Assembly (NCBI GenBank): GCA_963377175.1
Contig: CAUJNA010003325.1
Span: 115,001 to 179,000, forward strand
Origin: Effrenium voratum
Lineage: Eukaryota > Sar > Dinophyceae > Suessiales > Symbiodiniaceae
Direction: 5' to 3'
Length of the DNA: 64,000 nucleotides
Positions 59,087-64,000 of the stretch are shown one piece after another; position 1 is the stretch's first letter; every line of letters starts with the position of its first letter. The translations under genes were made by a program, and so were the position numbers. Below the pieces are notes generated by a model. That model searched no databases. It was not told the DNA's origin and saw nothing but the letters and a program-made list of their open reading frames with translations.

Positions 59087-59160
59087 AGTTGACGACCACC
59101 ACGAGCACAACCACCTCTACCAGCACCACCACGACATCGACAGAAACGGCGCGGATTCAC
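59087..59160 (+). CDS. Thr/Ser-rich exon 1
   Basis: Short GC-rich tract of ACC/ACG/ACT/AGC codons reading almost only Thr and Ser (e.g. TTTSTTTSTSTTTTSTETAR). The first of three similar tracts within 1.1 kb on the plus strand, all starting after an AG and containing a Phe/Glu-Thr motif. Thr-rich stretches of this kind are common linkers in secreted or surface proteins of protists. Likely a linker exon of the gene to the left (inference). It could also be a simple coding-like microsatellite. Confidence 0.4.
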
Positions 59161-59575
59161 GTCATCTCGATGACTTGATGAAAATCGGGGGACACTCCAA
59201 GATGATTGGTTTCATCAAGTTTATTTTGCTCTAAAACCAACATTGTGGGAATGAGGTCCCCTTGTTGGTGATACCACCGTTGTCCCTTTTGAGTCGAAGG
59301 ATTGGGAAGGCCATGCTTGCTGATAGTAGAAGTGGGTCCCCACAATTTATCTTGGTCAGGGCTCGTTCAGAGCAGCTCAAAGGACAGCCCCCATGAGCGC
59401 AACTTGCAACTTGAAACTGACTGAGGCCTTTTTTGCTGATGTAGTTTATGGTCTATTTGGAAAGGATATTCAAATCTGCCCCTGTTTCCCTGCAAAAGAG
59501 TAAGCATTCGCCAGACGGACCATTGGTACGTCAAATCGTCCATTGCTTCTCTCTATTTGCGCTGCTTTGATGCCA

Positions 59576-59735
59576 GACCACAACTACAACTGGTACTACC
59601 ACGAGCACGAGTACTTCTACCACGACCACCTTCACCGAAACGACCACCTCTACCACGTTCACTATCACAACTACCAGTACGGCGCGGGTGCGTTTTCTGC
59701 AGAAGCATTTGATGGGGTCAGGACTCATTGAAATA
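59576..59735 (+). CDS. Thr/Ser-rich exon 2
   Basis: Second Thr-rich tract. After gatgccag it reads TTTTTGTTTSTSTSTTTTFT, then ETTTSTT, and leaves the Thr run at an Ala-Arg-Val segment as in the first tract. The AG before it is preceded by TGCTTTGATGCC, nearly the same as before the third tract (59567 against 60060), so acceptor and exon were duplicated together. Confidence 0.4.
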
Positions 59736-60069
59736 GATCGACTTATTTCACTAGGTGAACGTAAAGCAATATCTTGCATTTTTGCTCTTGGCTAATATAC
59801 ACGTAACTTACAACATGCAACACAAGGCGTCGCAACCAGAAGTCGAGAAGCCAAGGGCGAGTCGCTGCCACCTGAGGGCCCGGGGTTTTCAGATGCCCCA
59901 AGGAAGACTCGCCTTGTTTGACTCTTCCAATATTGTCCGGAGGTGCTTCACTGAGAAAGCATGCCAGTGCTGGCGTTACCGTTTTCCAGTGCAAATCTCC
60001 TGTCTGGTACCAGTTGAGTTGGACATCGAGTCGGACCCCTGAAGGCAGGGTGGTTGCTCTGTTTTGATG

Positions 60070-60235
60070 CCAGACCACCACTACAACAGCTACTACCACA
60101 AGCACGAGTACTTCGACTACAACCACCTTCACTGAAACTACCACTTCTACCAGCACCACCAGCACAAGTACCGTCACTACGACCACGTCCACCAGCACGA
60201 CCACGACATCTACAGTGCCTTGGACAGTTTCGTTT
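60070..60235 (+). CDS. Thr/Ser-rich exon 3
   Basis: Third Thr-rich tract (starts DHHYNSYYH or TTTTTATTTSTST depending on frame; the Thr frame matches tracts 1 and 2). It has the same upstream GATGCCAG acceptor and the same internal TTFTETTTST order, and extends to TSTVPWTVSF. The three tracts are roughly 490 bp apart, a tandem duplication of about half a kilobase. Confidence 0.4.
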
Positions 60236-60439
60236 CGAGAAGTGCTTTACGACCTTCGGAAATTGCACTTTCCCGACCAGTGAGCGCCCAAAGCTCCCAT
60301 TGGCCAATCTATTATGTGGTTCTATTACCCCTTTTACTGAGGCTTATACTGTGGCCGAATCCAATTCTTGCAACCCAGATGAGCCCGCTGGAATCCCTTT
60401 TGCATAGAAGTACCCCACACTATGGGCGATGAGCCGGTG

Positions 60440-61040
60440 TTTTTGTTTTGGGTAGGTGGAATCAAAGGTCAATCCGAAAGCCAGACATAGCCAGACATCT
60501 TGATGGTACCCCCCCCCCCCAAATCGTTGAGGTCTATGCAAGTGGACCAGTTTAAGATGTCCTGCTTTTCTACATCCTGGTTCCATACCGCGCCAAGAGC
60601 GCTGGAGACACTGTGCAGGTATCCAGCGCATGGTTGCCGATTTTGGGCAGGGCGAGGCACTCGACTCGTGAGTCAAAACATGGTAAACACCAGGCGAGTT
60701 AAAGGAGTCTACCAAGAACCCATGGCAAGCAATTGTCCCCGGGTTTGATTGTGGTGTCCTGGCTTTTTGGCACCTCTGAGGCAAACCTCCAGCAGATGAG
60801 AAAGCCCGCATTGCTTCTACTGGGTCACTTCAAGTTTGCACATTTGAGGGGTTCTGCAAACTACTTTTTGTGATGGTTCCCCACACCCACGACTGACGTT
60901 CACCCCATTTATTTGGAGGGCGGGTCGCTGTGAGCGCACATTTTTCCAAGTTTGTTGAATGGACATTCGAGTTGAACTCTGTTTGAATAAATCTATGTTG
61001 ACATGTCAGCTGGTTTGTAAAGACATTCTATTGGAAGGAC
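60440..61040. other. Non-coding stretch before the (CA)n tract
   Basis: 600 bp with no exon I can support. One C-run (60511-60520). Nothing else recognised. Confidence 0.4.
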
Positions 61041-61044
61041 CATA

Positions 61045-62122
<1,078 letters not shown>

Positions 62123-62530
62123 ATATGAGACGGCAACAATGCAAGAGTGCATCCCCAAGTATCTGAAAAGTGGAGTTTCGTCAGCTAGCCTTCCCGATCT
62201 GTTCGCTCGCCGCGGCTACTCGTCAGTGCCCATGACTACCGCGACGAGGTACTAAGAAAGGGGTCGGTTTGCTGGCATGGGCATACTCCAATAAAGAGAG
62301 AGAGGCACGACCGCAGAACCCCTTAGGAACAGGGGGGCCACACACACACACACCCCCCGCAGGGGGAAAAAAACCACAAAACAGCCCGAAACTCAACACT
62401 CAGAGGAACCGCCAAGTTCTGAAAGCCGCCTCCATCATGATTCCCGATGGGTGATTTGGTCCGTTTGTGGAACTCCTGCCTGTGCTCAATTACCCGCGGT
62501 CATTTTGACATGTGGCATCACCGCCTAGGT

Positions 62531-63484
62531 TCAGGTGGCCTTCTGATGCTGTTCCTTCACCTTTCTGAGGCGCTCCAGGCCTTTCCAGCGCTGCGTGACA
62601 TCCGCGATGGACCGGTTGAGCTTCTTGGCCAGCGATTTGTACGAGTACTTGGACCGGTTGTCCGCTTTCAGGCTGCAAAGCTGCTGGTCATCTTCCTCTG
62701 TCCAGGCGCGAGGTACTTCCGGGGGAGTTCCTGGGTTGCCGGTATCGGAGTGAGCACGAGCAGGAGGTTCGGGAAGGGATTCAGGAGAGGAGAACAGGCC
62801 AGCGCAAGGAGAGACCGGAGCTGGCGCTGGAGTGCGAGGTGCTGGACGTGCTGGAGGTTCCGGGGAATTCGTCTTCTCGGAGGATGTAGCGCGGCATCGC
62901 TTCTGCTTGGTTCTGCGTCGATCGGCCCCACCCTTGTCCATGATGGAACGGGGAATATTGGCCTTCTTGATGCTTAGCTGACCAGCATAGGCGTGCGCCA
63001 TGGAGCTCTTCGAGCGCGGGTCTATAGCCTCGTTGGTGTCCCCCGTGATGATGCCGTAGGACAACGACTTGGGGTTGGCCACCGCGTCGTGCCTGTGGTC
63101 CGCGTGTAGCTGGAGTGACTGAAAGCCGACTGGTGGTGGAGGGTCGGCCAGATCCTCCGAGTTGACCGAATTCAGAATCACGGGGCCAGGTGGTTCCACC
63201 TCATCGAGTCCAGCATGATCGTGTGCTCGTGGCCGCGATGATTCTGCCAGCGACAGGCCGCGGACATGTTGCTGCCGCAAGCGATCGTGCCCGTCATGAA
63301 GCCTGCGACTGTGTGCCTCGTCAGCCTGATTCAGAGTCTCCTGGATGAGCTGCATCATGTCCGCAGCGTTCTGGGTCATACGATGGTGAAGTGCTATCAT
63401 GCGTCCGAGCATGACGACCGCTTTCCGATGTCGGCGAGAAGGCCCACGTCTTGAACCAGCAGACAAGCTCCGTGATGAACACAA
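62531..63484 (-). CDS. Myb/SANT-like DNA-binding protein (gene model incomplete)
   Basis: 317 codons open, with TGA just upstream and no ATG until codon 25, so the true start or a 5' exon is not visible. The last ~60 residues are a Myb/SANT-like fold: RAWTEEDDQQLCSLKADNR, YSYKSLAKKLNRSIADVTQR, W-K-G-L. The middle is Pro/Ala/Ser-rich. The style (T-x-E-E-D ... K-L-N-R-S-x-x-x-V-x-x-R-W) resembles fungal single-Myb proteins, so transfer, a repeat-derived gene or chimeric assembly should be kept in mind. Neighbour of the RT fragment but in another frame. Confidence 0.5.
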   Translation of the reverse strand: MCSSRSLSAGSRRGPSRRHRKAVVMLGRMIALHHRMTQNAADMMQLIQETLNQADEAHSRRLHDGHDRLRQQHVRGLSLAESSRPRAHDHAGLDEVEPPGPVILNSVNSEDLADPPPPVGFQSLQLHADHRHDAVANPKSLSYGIITGDTNEAIDPRSKSSMAHAYAGQLSIKKANIPRSIMDKGGADRRRTKQKRCRATSSEKTNSPEPPARPAPRTPAPAPVSPCAGLFSSPESLPEPPARAHSDTGNPGTPPEVPRAWTEEDDQQLCSLKADNRSKYSYKSLAKKLNRSIADVTQRWKGLERLRKVKEQHQKAT

Positions 63485-63635
63485 GAGTCAAGGGACCCCG
63501 GAACCCAAACAGAAGAAACACCCGAGCGCACCAGCCCAACCGAGCCAGACCCGGTTCGGAAGAAGACCGAAACAAAACAAAACCAACAAGAGCGAGCCAC
63601 AAAGCCAAACATCGAAAACCAACGACAATCGGCAC

Positions 63636-64000
63636 TTAAACGTTCTTTCCGGTTGGGATGGCCGGAAGATGAAACAGGTGCTGCAGGTCAGCTGACTTGT
63701 AGCCGGCGGACAAATAGATACTGCGAAGCTGATCCAATGCCATCTGTACAGCTCGGGCCGGATGCGCGTACTTGGTAGCGAGGGCTGACCGTGATCTGGC
63801 CCCGGAGAGAAGGGTGGAAAGACTTCCTGCAGTGTGGGGTCCTCTGATCTGCCAGATTTTTGTTGGGGTTTTGTAGTAAATCGCACGGTCGCCGACGTCG
63901 ATCACGAAGCCGAGGAACTCAGAAGATCCCACCTGTTCCAACACGATGGGCGCACCATAAAAGTCAGCTTGAAGCAAAGCCTCCAACGGAGCTGCTGGGT
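63636..64000 (-). CDS. Reverse transcriptase C-terminal part (dinoflagellate LINE-like), partial
   Basis: Open to the window edge, stop at 63636. FLGFVIDVGDRAIYY, then the Pro-containing WQIRGPHTAGSLSTLLSG and ARSRSALATKYAHPARAVQM, and LRSIYLSAGY. The pattern FLGF-x-I/V-D ... W-x-x-R-x-P-x-x-A-G-S ... LSG is the thumb end of a reverse-transcriptase family that I know from Symbiodiniaceae and other dinoflagellate gene models (recollection). Catalytic YxDD would lie outside the window. Main support for the host assignment. Confidence 0.55.
   Translation of the reverse strand, partial: PAAPLEALLQADFYGAPIVLEQVGSSEFLGFVIDVGDRAIYYKTPTKIWQIRGPHTAGSLSTLLSGARSRSALATKYAHPARAVQMALDQLRSIYLSAGYKSADLQHLFHLPAIPTGKNV

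Overview
ORGANISM AND OVERALL PICTURE. The window is eukaryotic nuclear DNA, most likely from a dinoflagellate (inference), carrying a complete integrated virus-like element. The host DNA is moderately GC-rich, intron-dominated and full of short inverted-repeat elements and very long microsatellites. Its right end holds the C-terminal piece of a reverse transcriptase of the type that is abundant in dinoflagellate genomes. From 15028 to 36742 the sequence becomes abruptly AT-rich and gene-dense. This is a 21.7-kb Polinton-like virus (PLV) provirus with ~1.1-kb terminal inverted repeats (TIRs) and a 5-bp target duplication (gttac).

PROVIRUS. The left half (15.4-23.8 kb, all minus strand) holds the replication and integration genes: a DDE integrase, a very large protein (N-terminal module, OTU-like protease domain, inactivated DNA polymerase B, SF1 helicase, HNH-like zinc cluster), and three related small zinc-binding proteins, one lying inside the TIR and therefore present twice. 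Six copies of one promoter-like motif (core GTATTTAAAGAAATATT) sit 14-26 nt before start codons of this group and of one small basic-protein gene. The right half (23.8-35.4 kb) holds the virion genes: a fibre with an S74-type chaperone tail, a zinc-finger linker protein, penton and major capsid proteins, a lipase, an A32-type packaging ATPase, a likely myristoylated protein and several small genes. These lack the left-half motif. Near the right TIR lie a possible structured RNA and the first 33 codons of a DNA methyltransferase. Nine reading-frame breaks, mostly 1-nt losses and several next to homopolymer runs, affect six genes, while integrase, both capsid proteins, ATPase and lipase are intact. 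The element is therefore either a young provirus starting to decay or one whose sequence has uncorrected indels.

HOST DNA. On the plus strand on both sides of the provirus I find a recurring set of six short Cys-containing exons (called E, D, F, C, A, B here), always in that order, repeated about five and a half times between 0.97 and 58.1 kb and separated by 0.3-2.6 kb introns (longer only where the provirus sits). This looks like one giant gene, or a gene cluster, for an unrecognised cysteine-rich repeat protein. Thr-rich exons follow at 59-60 kb. The introns contain several families of ~77-140-bp inverted-repeat elements that resemble introners. The provirus sits between exons E and D of the third module, apparently inside another small exon encoding a C..C/HGK zinc-type motif.

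RIGHT END. A 1.07-kb (CA)n tract (61045-62120) precedes a minus-strand ORF with a Myb/SANT-like C-terminus and the partial reverse transcriptase, which runs off the window.
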